64,000 nucleotides of DNA, taken from contig NZ_JAEUWU010000002.1 of the NCBI RefSeq assembly GCF_019754945.1, positions 1-64,000 on the forward strand. The letters run 5' to 3'. Shown here piece after piece: positions 7,386-15,477 of this stretch. Within the stretch, counting starts at the first letter, position 1. Every line of letters begins with the position of its first letter. The notes beneath the pieces were generated by a model. It was not told where the DNA came from. It ran no database searches and saw only the letters and a list, made by a program, of their open reading frames with translations. The translations under genes were made by a program, and so were the position numbers. The stretch comes from Corynebacterium pseudokroppenstedtii (GTDB lineage Bacteria; Actinomycetota; Actinomycetes; Mycobacteriales; Mycobacteriaceae).

Positions 7386-8885
7386 ATGTCCACGATGACG
7401 AAACGGCGACGCTGGTCGCTGCTGGTGACTGTCGGAGCGGGGCTCCTACTGATCACCCTCGACAACTCGATCCTGTACACGGCATTGCCGACACTGACCG
7501 AGGACCTTCAGGCATCAAGCACCCAGAGCCTGTGGATCATCAACGCCTACCCCCTGGTGATGGCGGGCCTGCTGCTCGGTAGCGGGACCCTCGGTGATCG
7601 CATCGGCCACACGCGGATGTTCGTCGTCGGCCTGGTGATCTTCGGGTTGGCGTCCCTGCTCGCAGCGTTGGCGCCGTCGCCCGAGGTGCTGATCGGTGCA
7701 CGCGCTGTGCTCGCTGTCGGTGCGGCAGCGATGATGCCGGCAACCCTGGCACTGATCCGCACGTACTTCACGGTCGAGCGCGAGCGGAACCTCGCGATCG
7801 CGATCTGGGGCAGCCTCTCCGTGGTGGGTGCCGCGCTGGGCCCCATCCTCGGCGGAACTTTGCTCGAGAACTTCTGGTGGGGCTCGGTGTTCCTGGTGAA
7901 CGTGCCCGTAGTGGCGCTGGCGCTGGTTGCTACCTGGTTGATCCGCCCGGCCAATGACCCGGATCCTTCGAAGCGCTGGGATGCCGTGTCTTCGATACTG
8001 GTGATGATCGGGCTCGTCGGAACGGTGGTGGCCATCAAGGAGATCGGCCACGCGCCCCCGTCTGTCGCGACCATTGTTGTTGCGCTGCTCGTTGCTGCCA
8101 TCGGGTTCTGGCTCTTCGTGCGCCGTCAGCGGCGCCTGGAGAATCCGCTGCTGGAGTTCTCCATCTTCCTCAACCCGGCGTTCAGTGCTGGCGTGCTCGC
8201 CGCGGCGTTCGCGATGTTCGCCATCGGTGGCATCCAGCTTGTCACCACGCAACGGTTCCAGCAGGTCGTCGGCTTCAGTCCGCTGGAGGCTGGGCTTTTG
8301 GTTGCCGTGATTGCCGTGGGCTCGTTGCCGACAGCGCTCCTGGGTGGTGCCTTCTTGCACCGTGTCGGGCTGCTCGCGCTGATCACCGGTGGTCTCGCCG
8401 TCGCCACCGGCGGCGTCGTGGTGACGGTAGTCGGGTTCCAATCATCCTTCGGCGTGCTGGTTCTCGGCCTTCTGGTGACGGGTGCCGGTCTCGGAGCTGC
8501 CATGTCGGTCGCCTCCACCGCCATCATCGGGAACGTGCCGGTGCGCCGTGCAGGCATGGCCGCTTCCCTCGAAGAGGTCTCCTACGAGTTCGGCAGCCTC
8601 ATCGCCGTGTCCGTGCTCGGAAGCCTGCTCACGGCCATCTATACCGCCAGTGTTGTCCTCCCCAACGGCGCACCGGCGGCGGCTGGTGACGGTATCGCTG
8701 AGGCACTGGAGGCGGCGCAGGGAGACGCCGCCATCATTCAGGCGGCCTCCACGGCCTTCGACTCCGCGTACCTCGTCGTGATGCTAGTCGTTGCCGGCGT
8801 CCTGGCAGCGGCCGCTGTCATCACGGGAGTGCTGCTGCGTCGGTACCTGCCTGGCACGCAGTCGCAGCTGCACTCCGAGCACTGA
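7386..8885 (+). CDS. MFS multidrug efflux transporter, DHA2 (14-helix) family
   Basis: This 499-residue membrane protein has the drug:H+ antiporter layout of the QacA/LfrA/SmvA type. LDNSILYTALPTL in helix 1 matches motif D1 of the 14-helix class, and GTLGDRIGHTRMF is motif A. About 14 hydrophobic stretches are visible. The start follows TTAAGGAGACGCGC. A TetR regulator follows 17 bases after the stop. Both genes have much higher GC in third positions than the surrounding element, so they were probably acquired together from a high-GC actinobacterium. Cationic biocides or dyes are likely substrates for the family; the actual substrate is not known. Confidence 0.88.
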   Translation: MSTMTKRRRWSLLVTVGAGLLLITLDNSILYTALPTLTEDLQASSTQSLWIINAYPLVMAGLLLGSGTLGDRIGHTRMFVVGLVIFGLASLLAALAPSPEVLIGARAVLAVGAAAMMPATLALIRTYFTVERERNLAIAIWGSLSVVGAALGPILGGTLLENFWWGSVFLVNVPVVALALVATWLIRPANDPDPSKRWDAVSSILVMIGLVGTVVAIKEIGHAPPSVATIVVALLVAAIGFWLFVRRQRRLENPLLEFSIFLNPAFSAGVLAAAFAMFAIGGIQLVTTQRFQQVVGFSPLEAGLLVAVIAVGSLPTALLGGAFLHRVGLLALITGGLAVATGGVVVTVVGFQSSFGVLVLGLLVTGAGLGAAMSVASTAIIGNVPVRRAGMAASLEEVSYEFGSLIAVSVLGSLLTAIYTASVVLPNGAPAAAGDGIAEALEAAQGDAAIIQAASTAFDSAYLVVMLVVAGVLAAAAVITGVLLRRYLPGTQSQLHSEH

Positions 8886-8902
8886 CCACGAAAGGACCGC
8901 TC

Positions 8903-9475
8903 ATGCGGACCAGCAAACGAGACTCCATCCTCCAAGCCGCCCTCCACGTTGTCGAAACCGACGGCGTCACGGCCGTCACGTACGAATCGGTGGCCGCCGC
9001 CTCCGGACTCACCAAAGGTGGGCTGCTCTACCACTTCCCCTCGAAGGACGCCCTGGTGCTCGCGCTGCACGAGCATCTTGCCGAGCGCTGGGACCACGAG
9101 ATGATCAACGTCCTGGGCAAGGACCCAGACGAGGCAACGCAGGACGAGCGCGTCGCCGCCTACGCCCGCGTGAGCGCTCGCAGCGCCACTGGCCCCGAGC
9201 TGCTGTTCATGCTCGAGGCGAGCACCGACAGCGAGCTCAACAAGCCGTGGAGAAGGGTCATCTCCCGATGGATACCCGACCCTGCCGAGATTGACCCGAC
9301 TGACCCTCGGGCGCTGCAGAAGATGGTCGCGTACCTTGCCGCCGACGGACTCTGGCTTAGCGAATCCGTCGGAGCCGCCCCCCTTCCGCCCGAACTGCGC
9401 GCCGCGCTGGCAGAGCACCTCGCCCACTCCGTTGCGGACGCAGCCGGAACCTCGGGCAACGCGGCGATCCGATGA
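8903..9475 (+). CDS. TetR/AcrR family regulator
   Basis: The 190-residue protein has the N-terminal TetR helix-turn-helix: SILQAALHVVETDGVTAVTYESVAAASGLTKGGLLYHFPSKDALV, at about residues 6-50. The C-terminal part is helical and would bind the ligand. The start follows AAAGGACCGCTC. It is directly downstream of the efflux pump and very likely represses it; the target operator is probably in the 250 bases ahead of the pump gene, where ACGATTAAACGATTAA (a direct repeat of ACGATTAA) lies just before the pump's ribosome site. Confidence 0.85.
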   Translation: MRTSKRDSILQAALHVVETDGVTAVTYESVAAASGLTKGGLLYHFPSKDALVLALHEHLAERWDHEMINVLGKDPDEATQDERVAAYARVSARSATGPELLFMLEASTDSELNKPWRRVISRWIPDPAEIDPTDPRALQKMVAYLAADGLWLSESVGAAPLPPELRAALAEHLAHSVADAAGTSGNAAIR

Positions 9476-9718
9476 GCGCATCCATCTCGCAGATCTGAAC
9501 CGATCCAGGTTCGCTGCCGCTGCCTTTCGCCTTCTCAAGAGGCTGCTCGTTCGCGGCCTCGTCGAGTCAGTGCCATACAGGGGCACCCCAGCGGGACAGT
9601 TACGGCGCAGTAGTTTGCTGTTGCCAATAGGCTCGGTCTCGCCATTTTTGCGACACATCTGTCGCACTGGGTGTACCCTTTATTTTCTCTCTACTTTGAA
9701 GTGACTCTCTTTAGTTAA

Positions 9719-10258
9719 AGTGGTGCTGTTGCAACTTGGGGCGGGAGCCAAGAAAGCTCCGGCATCAACCAGGACATGGTCTCCATGGCCCAGGAAATCA
9801 CCGCCGACCCGGCCGAATGCGCCGCCTTAATCCCCACCGGCGTGACCTACATCTCCAAAATCGTTCAGAACCCCGACGCCATCGCGGCCCGCGACTTCAC
9901 CAACGAGTCCACTGACGCGACACTCAGCGTCGCCGTCTCATCCGACCCGCAGCTGTTGAACCACCCCCGTGACGTGTCGGTATGCGAGTCGATCACTAGG
10001 ACCCACGCCGGCGGATCCACGTCCTATACTGCGGCACCCATGGAGCTGCGCGTCGACGGCGCCGACTCTGTCACCGCTGCCGAGGTGACCCTGACGCAGT
10101 CCTCCTCTCCCCTTTCCGGTGACAACGGCTCCGTCAGTCGCATCGCCTACGTCGAGATCGATGGGGCCACCTACACCGTCTCCGGCTCCCCCGAAGTCGC
10201 ACTCGAAGATTTCACCCGCATGGTCCAGGCGCAGGCCGAGAAAATCCGCCAGCGATAA
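9719..10258 (+). pseudogene. Truncated exported or lipoprotein-type gene, 5' end missing
   Basis: The frame opens right after an in-frame TAA at 9716 and reads ATWGGSQESSGINQDMVSMAQEITADPAECAALIP before a domain with two cysteines (ECAAL and VCESI). The PAEC...VC pattern resembles the extracellular sensor or lipoprotein domains found in mycobacteria and corynebacteria (PknH-C/DUF5642-like), which normally follow a signal peptide. No signal peptide or ribosome site is present, and an internal ATG at 9776 would start inside the domain. The 5' part was probably removed when the efflux cassette inserted. Confidence 0.55.
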
Positions 10259-10310
10259 CACACCGCGGGTCATGCCCGCCCCGCTCCCCGGGCACCGGTG
10301 GCGGGCAGGA

Positions 10311-10457
10311 GACGCCGCCAACAGCGCCGCCAGACACCTGCAAGCAATACAAGCAGAACTGCCCGCTACTTCCCCAATGGCCCGCAACGCCGGCATACTG
10401 CGATCCGCGGTCGGGATGATGCACCAGACCTGTTGTTTCTTCAGTGCACCTAAATAA
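10311..10457 (+). pseudogene. Fragment related to the 13003 gene
   Basis: The reading frame DAANSAARHLQAIQAELPAT followed by SPMAR is nearly the same as the middle of the small protein encoded at 13003-13224. At the DNA level 10311-10376 and 13105-13170 are close copies. Here both the start and the native end are absent, so it is a fragment. It marks the left boundary of the three-gene segment. Confidence 0.6.
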
Positions 10458-10549
10458 GCTGATTGAGGGCTTGTTACGGTGACGCTTCGGTGCGTCTGGA
10501 ATCTAACAATGCCAACTTGAGGCACCTCAGTTTATGTTTCGGCTGACTT

Positions 10550-11521
10550 CTATTCTGTAATAGGTGTTGAGGACCAGGAGCGGAGGGGGCCGTCGTGGAG
10601 CCCTTGGAAAAACTGGTATTTTTCTAGCGGGATACGCGCAGGGGGATCGAAGTCGGGAGCTGCCGTTAACTCATTAGTGTGTGGGTCGACAACGCATGCT
10701 GGTGTTAGACGTGCCAAATAGCCGTCCGTCCCATAGAAAGCGTCATCATATGGTGACACACCTAGTGGTGCGAGGATGGCTTCTATCTGTTTCTCCCCAA
10801 ACTGAGACCACATAATCTGCGCGTGTTCTTGTGTAAACGATTCTTGCGGAAACTCAGTGACCTTTGGCAGGGAGTCAAAATTAAAACCGTAATCCTTGAA
10901 AGGTTCACTTTGATCCTCAAGGTACGACATGGAACGATGCAGCGTACCATCAGCTTTTAACTGTTTGTGGCTGCTAAAAGATCTGTAGAAGCAGCAATCA
11001 AATCGGCCTAAAGGGTCATCGGGCAATTCGGAGGGAAGCGCGCACATCATAAAATCTATTTCTCCATAGCTTGCCCGATGGAAGAAGGCTACATCGTCGG
11101 TATCTACCCACGGCGTATGCTTAATTTCGATGTAGTAAGGAACTTGTGACTCAATTTCTTTCTTGCGCGCCAAAAGGTAGGCGAATTCATCAATCCACGG
11201 CATCTTTGGCGCTTTGGTAAAGCAGCAAGGGCTAAACACTGCAGTCCATTCTGACTCGGTGGGGACGAATACAAACTGCGTAATGTGATTTTGCGGTTTA
11301 AGTAGCTCTGCAAGCTGATTCCTGCCAGCAGATACCTTGTTCGTATGAACCATACATTCGATTGTCTGGCTTTGAAGATAAAAATAAGGCTTTGTATACC
11401 GACTTTCTATCCCTGATGCCCACTGCTGAAATTCTTCAACCACGGTAGATAGTGGAAACCGAAGAAGTGCCACAGCATGGGATACCGGTGCGATGGAATT
11501 GGTGTAGAAATACTGCGTCAT
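10550..11521 (-). CDS. Unknown protein, third gene of three-gene operon
   Basis: The 323-residue soluble product is not recognised. It starts MTQYFYTNSIAPVSHAVALL, has no signal peptide or transmembrane helix, and is rich in aromatic residues and in mixed alpha/beta patterns (TQFVFVPTESEWTAVFSPCCF). Paired cysteines occur at CCF and CCFYR. It starts 5 bases after the stop of the 301-residue gene, in the same direction, so the genes form an operon. Base composition is lower in GC than the chromosome. The cassette is bounded by 66-bp direct repeats. Function unknown; an accessory or defence role is a hypothesis from context only. Confidence 0.7.
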   Translation of the reverse strand: MTQYFYTNSIAPVSHAVALLRFPLSTVVEEFQQWASGIESRYTKPYFYLQSQTIECMVHTNKVSAGRNQLAELLKPQNHITQFVFVPTESEWTAVFSPCCFTKAPKMPWIDEFAYLLARKKEIESQVPYYIEIKHTPWVDTDDVAFFHRASYGEIDFMMCALPSELPDDPLGRFDCCFYRSFSSHKQLKADGTLHRSMSYLEDQSEPFKDYGFNFDSLPKVTEFPQESFTQEHAQIMWSQFGEKQIEAILAPLGVSPYDDAFYGTDGYLARLTPACVVDPHTNELTAAPDFDPPARIPLEKYQFFQGLHDGPLRSWSSTPITE

Positions 11522-11526
11522 TGTTT

Positions 11527-12360
11527 TTAGTTCCCCTCGTGTTCGCGGTCCCAGGTGTGTTCGCGACGTTCAAATAAAGCGCATGGCCCGTACTTTTTAG
11601 GCAAAGGGTATCCACTATTGATAAGTGTTGCACGCCCAGTGAGGAACTGTCTGTTGAAGGGATCGAGCCCAAAAAGCTGTGCGCATTCGAAGAGATCTTC
11701 GGTAGTAAACCGCTTGCGTAGTGGACCTTTTTTGGTTTTGAGTCGTTCTAGTCTGGGGAAAGCAAATTCTTCGCCGTCAGGCCAGTCAGTAAAAGCCTGA
11801 AACCGGGATTCTCCTTCCCCGATCCCTACAATAAAGGTATTTTTTCCTCGGATTTCAGCGACAGGGGCGCGTTTGCCGATAGCAGCATCCATATCGTAGG
11901 TGTCGATGATGAGGCACTTGTTGCCTGAGCGGTAATTCCACCCTTTGACGATTTTGCGTTCATCTGGCTCATCCACGATACGTAGCTGTGTCATACCGGG
12001 AACAAAAGGAATAGAACCGTTATACCTAACGGTTGCGAAAAAGTCGTGATTGTTGCTCGTATCATCGCTGATAAACCACACCCAATCGGGATTCGTGGTT
12101 TCTAAGACTGCTGCCCAACGACGAGGAAACTTCGGATCGTGCACCCCAAGGCGTAGCGCATGGGGAAGATCATCGACGGTGGTATCAATGTTCACGTATT
12201 GCTGTGACCAGTAACTATTAGCAGCATCCTGAAGTGTAAAGAAAGCACGGGACTGTGCGGCAGCCTCAACCGCATAATCATAAGGTAGCTTCAAAAATAA
12301 CTGATCATAAGAATAAGGGGCTAGCAGATAGTCAATATCTCGCCGCAGGTACACTCTCAT
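11527..12360 (-). CDS. Unknown protein, second gene of three-gene operon
   Basis: The ATG at 12360 gives a 277-residue protein starting MRVYLRRDIDYLLAPYSYDQ; it lies just 2 bases beyond the preceding stop and follows AAGGGATC. A longer frame begins at 12432 but would overlap the upstream gene. No family was recognised. It is a soluble, aromatic-rich protein with segments such as NPDWVWFISDDTSNNHDFFA and a basic run RLKTKKGPLRKRF at about residue 205. Tight spacing on both sides ties it to its neighbours. Confidence 0.7.
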   Translation of the reverse strand: MRVYLRRDIDYLLAPYSYDQLFLKLPYDYAVEAAAQSRAFFTLQDAANSYWSQQYVNIDTTVDDLPHALRLGVHDPKFPRRWAAVLETTNPDWVWFISDDTSNNHDFFATVRYNGSIPFVPGMTQLRIVDEPDERKIVKGWNYRSGNKCLIIDTYDMDAAIGKRAPVAEIRGKNTFIVGIGEGESRFQAFTDWPDGEEFAFPRLERLKTKKGPLRKRFTTEDLFECAQLFGLDPFNRQFLTGRATLINSGYPLPKKYGPCALFERREHTWDREHEGN

Positions 12361-12362
12361 CT

Positions 12363-12905
12363 TTAGATCCCTTCCCTGAGCGAAGCGACATAGTTGTCTA
12401 CTCCGTCTCGATTGGCTTTGATGACTTTCCAAAGTTCAGAGGACTCTTCAAGCTTGTCTAGTGTAAGCAACCAAATAACCGCATCCGGATTCGCATCCAA
12501 CTGCTGCTGTGCATGATGCGGCGCCCTAGACGCAGGTGGACGGTCGAACTCAGTTTTAATTGACACACCATCCTCGTAGGGAATATTAAGATCCGGGCGT
12601 CCACGGCTTGTTGTCTTTAGCGCCTTTTGCCCCGTTTCTGAATCAAGGAAGTAGTCGGCATCACGTTGGTTAATACGTGCTATTAAGCCGTCTCTTCCCT
12701 TTGCCAAGATCGCTTGAGTTTGGGCAAACTGATTTTGTGCTGGCGTTAGGCCAACTGTGCGCTTTTTAACATCCAAAGGATTGGGTGCCTTGCGCAATCC
12801 AATGCTGTTGAGGATATGCACCTTCTCTAAAACTAAATAATTTGCTAAAACGCCAGATAGACACATGTACAGACTCGATTTTCGCGTCTCGCGAAAGGCG
12901 GTCAA
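12363..12905 (-). CDS. Unknown protein, first gene of three-gene operon
   Basis: The longest frame opens with TTG at 12905 (180 residues); the ATG at 12866 (167 residues, MCLSGVLANYLVLEKVHILN) is an alternative, and neither has a clear ribosome site. The A/T-rich sequence ATATACCCCTTATATAGG at about 12908-12930 is a likely promoter. The middle contains GRPDLNIPYEDGVSIKTEFD, which recalls nuclease folds (Asp followed by a strand with acidic and lysine residues), but the order of residues is not a proper PD-(D/E)xK motif. The C-terminal half looks like AVIWLLTLDKLEESSELWKV. Function unknown. Confidence 0.6.
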   Translation of the reverse strand: MTAFRETRKSSLYMCLSGVLANYLVLEKVHILNSIGLRKAPNPLDVKKRTVGLTPAQNQFAQTQAILAKGRDGLIARINQRDADYFLDSETGQKALKTTSRGRPDLNIPYEDGVSIKTEFDRPPASRAPHHAQQQLDANPDAVIWLLTLDKLEESSELWKVIKANRDGVDNYVASLREGI

Positions 12906-13002
12906 AATAACCTATATAAGGGGTATATAACTCTAAACTAAACATTTACACTGCACATTCAGTCTGGGCAGTGTACACATTGCACGTCAACGATGCACTT
13001 AG

Positions 13003-13224
13003 GTGGGTGAAGCGGTGGCTGGCATTGTTCATGAAACCCAGGAGTACCTGTGCGCCCTATTCATCAAGGCCCACGGCGAAGATGGAGACTACGAGTACGC
13101 GCTAGACGCCGCCAACAGCGCAGCCAAACACCTGCAAGCAATACTGGCAGAACTGCCCGCTACTTCCCCACTGGCGCGCGGCGCAACGAAATCTGTCACC
13201 AACGGCGACCCGCAGATAGCCTAG
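13003..13224 (+). CDS. Small hypothetical protein with repeated segment
   Basis: The 73-residue frame begins at GTG 13003 (MGEAVAGIVHETQEYLCALF); a GTG at 13015 is an alternative start. The product is helical and soluble. Residues around DAANSAAKHLQAILAELPAT are repeated in the fragment at 10311. No family was recognised. It stands upstream of a non-coding stretch and forms the right boundary of the three-gene segment. Confidence 0.45.
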   Translation: MGEAVAGIVHETQEYLCALFIKAHGEDGDYEYALDAANSAAKHLQAILAELPATSPLARGATKSVTNGDPQIA

Positions 13225-13753
13225 ATGAACTTCTAGGCTTAGCCACCAGCCTCAAAGAGCGGCTGGAAGGCGTTCAATAAAGGAAAATCCCCAGTACTTC
13301 AACATTTCCTGTAACGATACGGGCTACCGGAGGTCCCCTGCTGGTGTCAAAGCTCGGTAATTAAGGAAAGGTTTCCTTCACGTGAGGTTCTATCTAACTG
13401 CCTGGCGGCAGAGGAACCGTATATTGCTTATTACTGAACCCTTGTACCATGAATCTGGGCACGCCAGCGACCATGGATAGTGGTCAGGGGCGTGAACACT
13501 GGTGAGCAGATAGCAGGGCGCTTGTGTAAGGCAATTCGCCGGCGCATTCGCGTATCAGTATGCGTAACAAAAAAGCGCTCACGCGCAAACGAGCACCAGG
13601 ACGTGACAATCACACGGGCAAGGAAGTCACGCCCCGCGACTTCCGCAGCAGCCCCAAACCTAGAACTATACGCAACGGATTAATCGCCGCATCCGGTCTT
13701 CAAAAACTCATCGCACTTGTGTGCTCATGTCAAAAGTTTTATTAGCTGGCGAT
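13225..13753. other. Intergenic stretch with one copy of a 48-bp repeat
   Basis: No convincing gene was found in these 530 bases. The repeat at 13384 and a 14-bp match (AGGAAGTCACGCCC at 13621) to position 5935 are the only structures seen. Confidence 0.5.
13384..13431. repeat. 48-bp direct repeat, copy 1
   Basis: GAGGTTCTATCTAACTGCCT followed by GAACCGTATATTGCTTAT recurs at 14817-14862 with a two-base gap and a few changes, in the same orientation. The two copies flank the pair of YbjN-like genes. Confidence 0.6.
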
Positions 13754-14173
13754 CTACTGCGGATGCTCTTCGCTATAGCGCAGCAAGGTTTCCGCAACAA
13801 GCTGGGCTCCAAGCAGAGCTTCGTCACGCAACTGTGCTTCGGAGTACTCAAGGTACTTAATGATTCGATGCTCAGCGTGGATAACACTCGCAGTCTGCTG
13901 GTCCGCACGGAAGACAACCGGCCAAAACGCACGATTATTAAAGTCGCTAATCCAATTAAGATCCTCTGCTTCAGGCTGACGCGCCTGGATCATCCCACCA
14001 ATACCAATATTCGTGCCCTGATCAACGATGTAGATAGGAACCCCATTGACCTGAGTCAACAACCCACCAGTCGACAACTGCGAACAGCTAAGCCCCTGGG
14101 TAGAAAGCGCCTCCCCAATAGACGCGACGGATGCTTCACGCAACGCTGGCTTCTTCTTTCCAAACAGTCCCAT
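13754..14173 (-). CDS. YbjN-domain-like protein
   Basis: The ATG at 14173 (MGLFGKKKPALREASVASIG) gives 139 residues; a longer frame from 14377 overlaps the neighbour and is rejected. The layout, with a basic start, strands such as GVPIYIVDQGTNIGIGGMI, a bulky strand (NNRAFWPVVFRADQQ) and a C-terminal helix (EAQLRDEALLGAQLVAETLL), fits the YbjN fold, which resembles type III secretion chaperones. Its partner gene at 14178 has the same length and fold pattern and ends 4 bases upstream. YbjN proteins have no agreed biochemical role in actinobacteria. Confidence 0.6.
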   Translation of the reverse strand: MGLFGKKKPALREASVASIGEALSTQGLSCSQLSTGGLLTQVNGVPIYIVDQGTNIGIGGMIQARQPEAEDLNWISDFNNRAFWPVVFRADQQTASVIHAEHRIIKYLEYSEAQLRDEALLGAQLVAETLLRYSEEHPQ

Positions 14174-14177
14174 GGTC

Positions 14178-14597
14178 TTACTCCGTTCCTTCAAAAAGTT
14201 CTTCAATCTTTCCCAGCGCGTTGAACCCGACATGCAAGCTGGCGTCGATGAGCGTATCCAGCTGGAATTGGGACACACCTTGGGTGAAGTTGAAGTGATT
14301 GCGGAAGACAATCGTCCGGCGTCCCTCGATGAGATTAGGAACCACTTTGCCGAAAGCCAGGTTGTCATTCGTCGCATTAATAGCGTTCATTGCCACCAGC
14401 TTCTTGTCCGACGGGATCGTTCCAAAAGACTCAATGCGAACAGTAAAATACTCACCGTCGGGAACGAAGATGGCAACACCTTGCGGAAATTGGGAGCCCC
14501 ACTTGCCGTTGTCCTCTCCCGCAGAAATCTCCAACGTATCCAGAGACTTGACGAGCATGGGAGTGGAGAAAGTCGTGATGTCTTTATAAGAACTCAT
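14178..14597 (-). CDS. YbjN-domain protein
   Basis: This 139-residue protein starts MSSYKDITTFSTPMLVKSLD after GTAGGAGCAAA. The order of elements is a helix, strands (GVAIFVPDGEYFTVRIESFG), then AINATNDNLAFGKVVPNLIE, a strand EGRRTIVFRNHFNF and a final helix (LDTLIDASLHVGFNALGKIEE). The central 'N-x-x-N-x-x-x-x-F-x-K' piece and the last helix are typical of YbjN family proteins. It is first in a two-gene operon with a probable paralogue. Its presence on a mobile element is unusual and may reflect a partner role for another cargo protein. Confidence 0.65.
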   Translation of the reverse strand: MSSYKDITTFSTPMLVKSLDTLEISAGEDNGKWGSQFPQGVAIFVPDGEYFTVRIESFGTIPSDKKLVAMNAINATNDNLAFGKVVPNLIEGRRTIVFRNHFNFTQGVSQFQLDTLIDASLHVGFNALGKIEELFEGTE

Positions 14598-14816
14598 TTT
14601 GCTCCTACTTAATTAGGTATTGATGAGACGTATGAGGCCTGCTCAGTCTACGACGAATTCAACGAAACTGTCAGGCCACACACATCCGTGTAGCTGGCAG
14701 TATTCCCCATTAACAGAAGTTTAGGTTCGGAAATGAAACAGCACATCGATAAACAAATACCGCCAAAACTCCCAAAGCCTATAAGAAACCCTCACTGACC
14801 AGTCTTCTTCAAGTGA

Positions 14817-14862
14817 GAGGTTACCTAACTGCCTAACGGAAGAAGAACCGTATATTGCTTAT
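14817..14862. repeat. 48-bp direct repeat, copy 2
   Basis: This is the second copy of the repeat at 13384. It lies in the 380-base region between the YbjN operon start and the antitoxin gene. The rest of 14598-14979 shows no gene. Confidence 0.6.
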
Positions 14863-14944
14863 GGCATGACCCCCTACTCCGGGATCGCCCCTTACGTCAC
14901 TCCTGTGGGAGTTTGACTTCCGCCGAGTGTTAATACGGAATGTA

Positions 14945-14973
14945 TCGACAGTAAACAATTTTCGTTATACGAT
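14945..14973 (+). promoter_or_regulatory. Candidate toxin-antitoxin promoter
   Basis: TCGACA at 14945 and TACGAT at 14968 are spaced 17 bases. The ATG at 14980 is only 6 bases beyond the -10 and has no ribosome site, so the transcript is probably leaderless. Confidence 0.45.
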
Positions 14974-14979
14974 ATTTTC

Positions 14980-15225
14980 ATGCCTGTGAACATCACTCAA
15001 GATCAGCTCGACACGTGGGTTTCCGAAGCAGAAGAAGGCTACGATCCAGAAGTGTTGAAAAAGCGCGGACGCGGACGCCCCGGTCGCGGGGCGGAGCCTG
15101 CTCAGGTCGTTGCTGTACGCCTCACTGTCGATGAACTTAGCGCTCTAGATCGCCTAGCTACGAAAAAGAATCTCACCCGATCTGAGCTTGTTCGCCAAGC
15201 AATCAGCACGCTCACGGCGGCATGA
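14980..15225 (+). CDS. Ribbon-helix-helix antitoxin
   Basis: The 81-residue protein has a ribbon-helix-helix (CopG/MetJ-type) DNA-binding domain at its C-terminus: QVVAVRLTVDELSALDRLAT then KKNLTRSELVRQAI, with the strand at about residue 42 and two helices. The N-terminal half is acidic followed by a glycine/arginine-rich linker (KKRGRGRPGRGAEP). Its stop overlaps the start of the next gene by four bases (ATGA). Such an order is typical of antitoxin-toxin operons, where the antitoxin represses its own promoter. Confidence 0.75.
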   Translation: MPVNITQDQLDTWVSEAEEGYDPEVLKKRGRGRPGRGAEPAQVVAVRLTVDELSALDRLATKKNLTRSELVRQAISTLTAA

Positions 15226-15464
15226 AAGCAGCCAAATCTGCCACTAAGCACGGTATCGCAGAAGCCGATGGAATCCATGCAGCTTCCTATCCGCTGTGGA
15301 TAGAGCCTCTTGATGATAACCCTGGCCAGTGGAGGGAACTCCGCCTCGGTTTTGATACCCATGCTCGACTGCTGGAAACCGTCGTTGTTGTTGCCTCCGA
15401 TGGGGACGAACTATTAATCCATGTGATGAAAGCTCGCCCGCACTACAGCAAGCTCCTCGAATAA
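15222..15464 (+). CDS. Putative toxin of the RHH-linked pair
   Basis: The 80-residue product contains KHGIAEADGIHAASYPLWIE, then LGFDTHARLLETVVVVASDG and LLIHVMKARPHY. This arrangement resembles a class of small toxins related to BrnT (an RNase fold), in which a strand with LLEVVVV precedes a conserved 'HAMKARP'-like motif. It starts inside the antitoxin stop codon, so the two are translationally coupled. The toxin family call comes from motif resemblance and context, not a search. Confidence 0.65.
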   Translation: MKAAKSATKHGIAEADGIHAASYPLWIEPLDDNPGQWRELRLGFDTHARLLETVVVVASDGDELLIHVMKARPHYSKLLE

Positions 15465-15477
15465 CGTCCTGATACGT

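Noticed and set aside
7515-8441. Long minus-strand frame inside the efflux pump gene
   Set aside because: It is the antisense frame of a high-GC gene, with Arg/His/Gln-rich composition and no ribosome site.
9776-10258. Complete gene starting at ATG 9776
   Set aside because: The frame is open 57 bases upstream with family-like sequence and there is no ribosome site or signal peptide, so truncation fits better.
12363-12905. PD-(D/E)xK nuclease call for the first gene of the unknown operon
   Set aside because: RPDL and IKTE are present, but the E-x-K order is not, so the motif is not supported.
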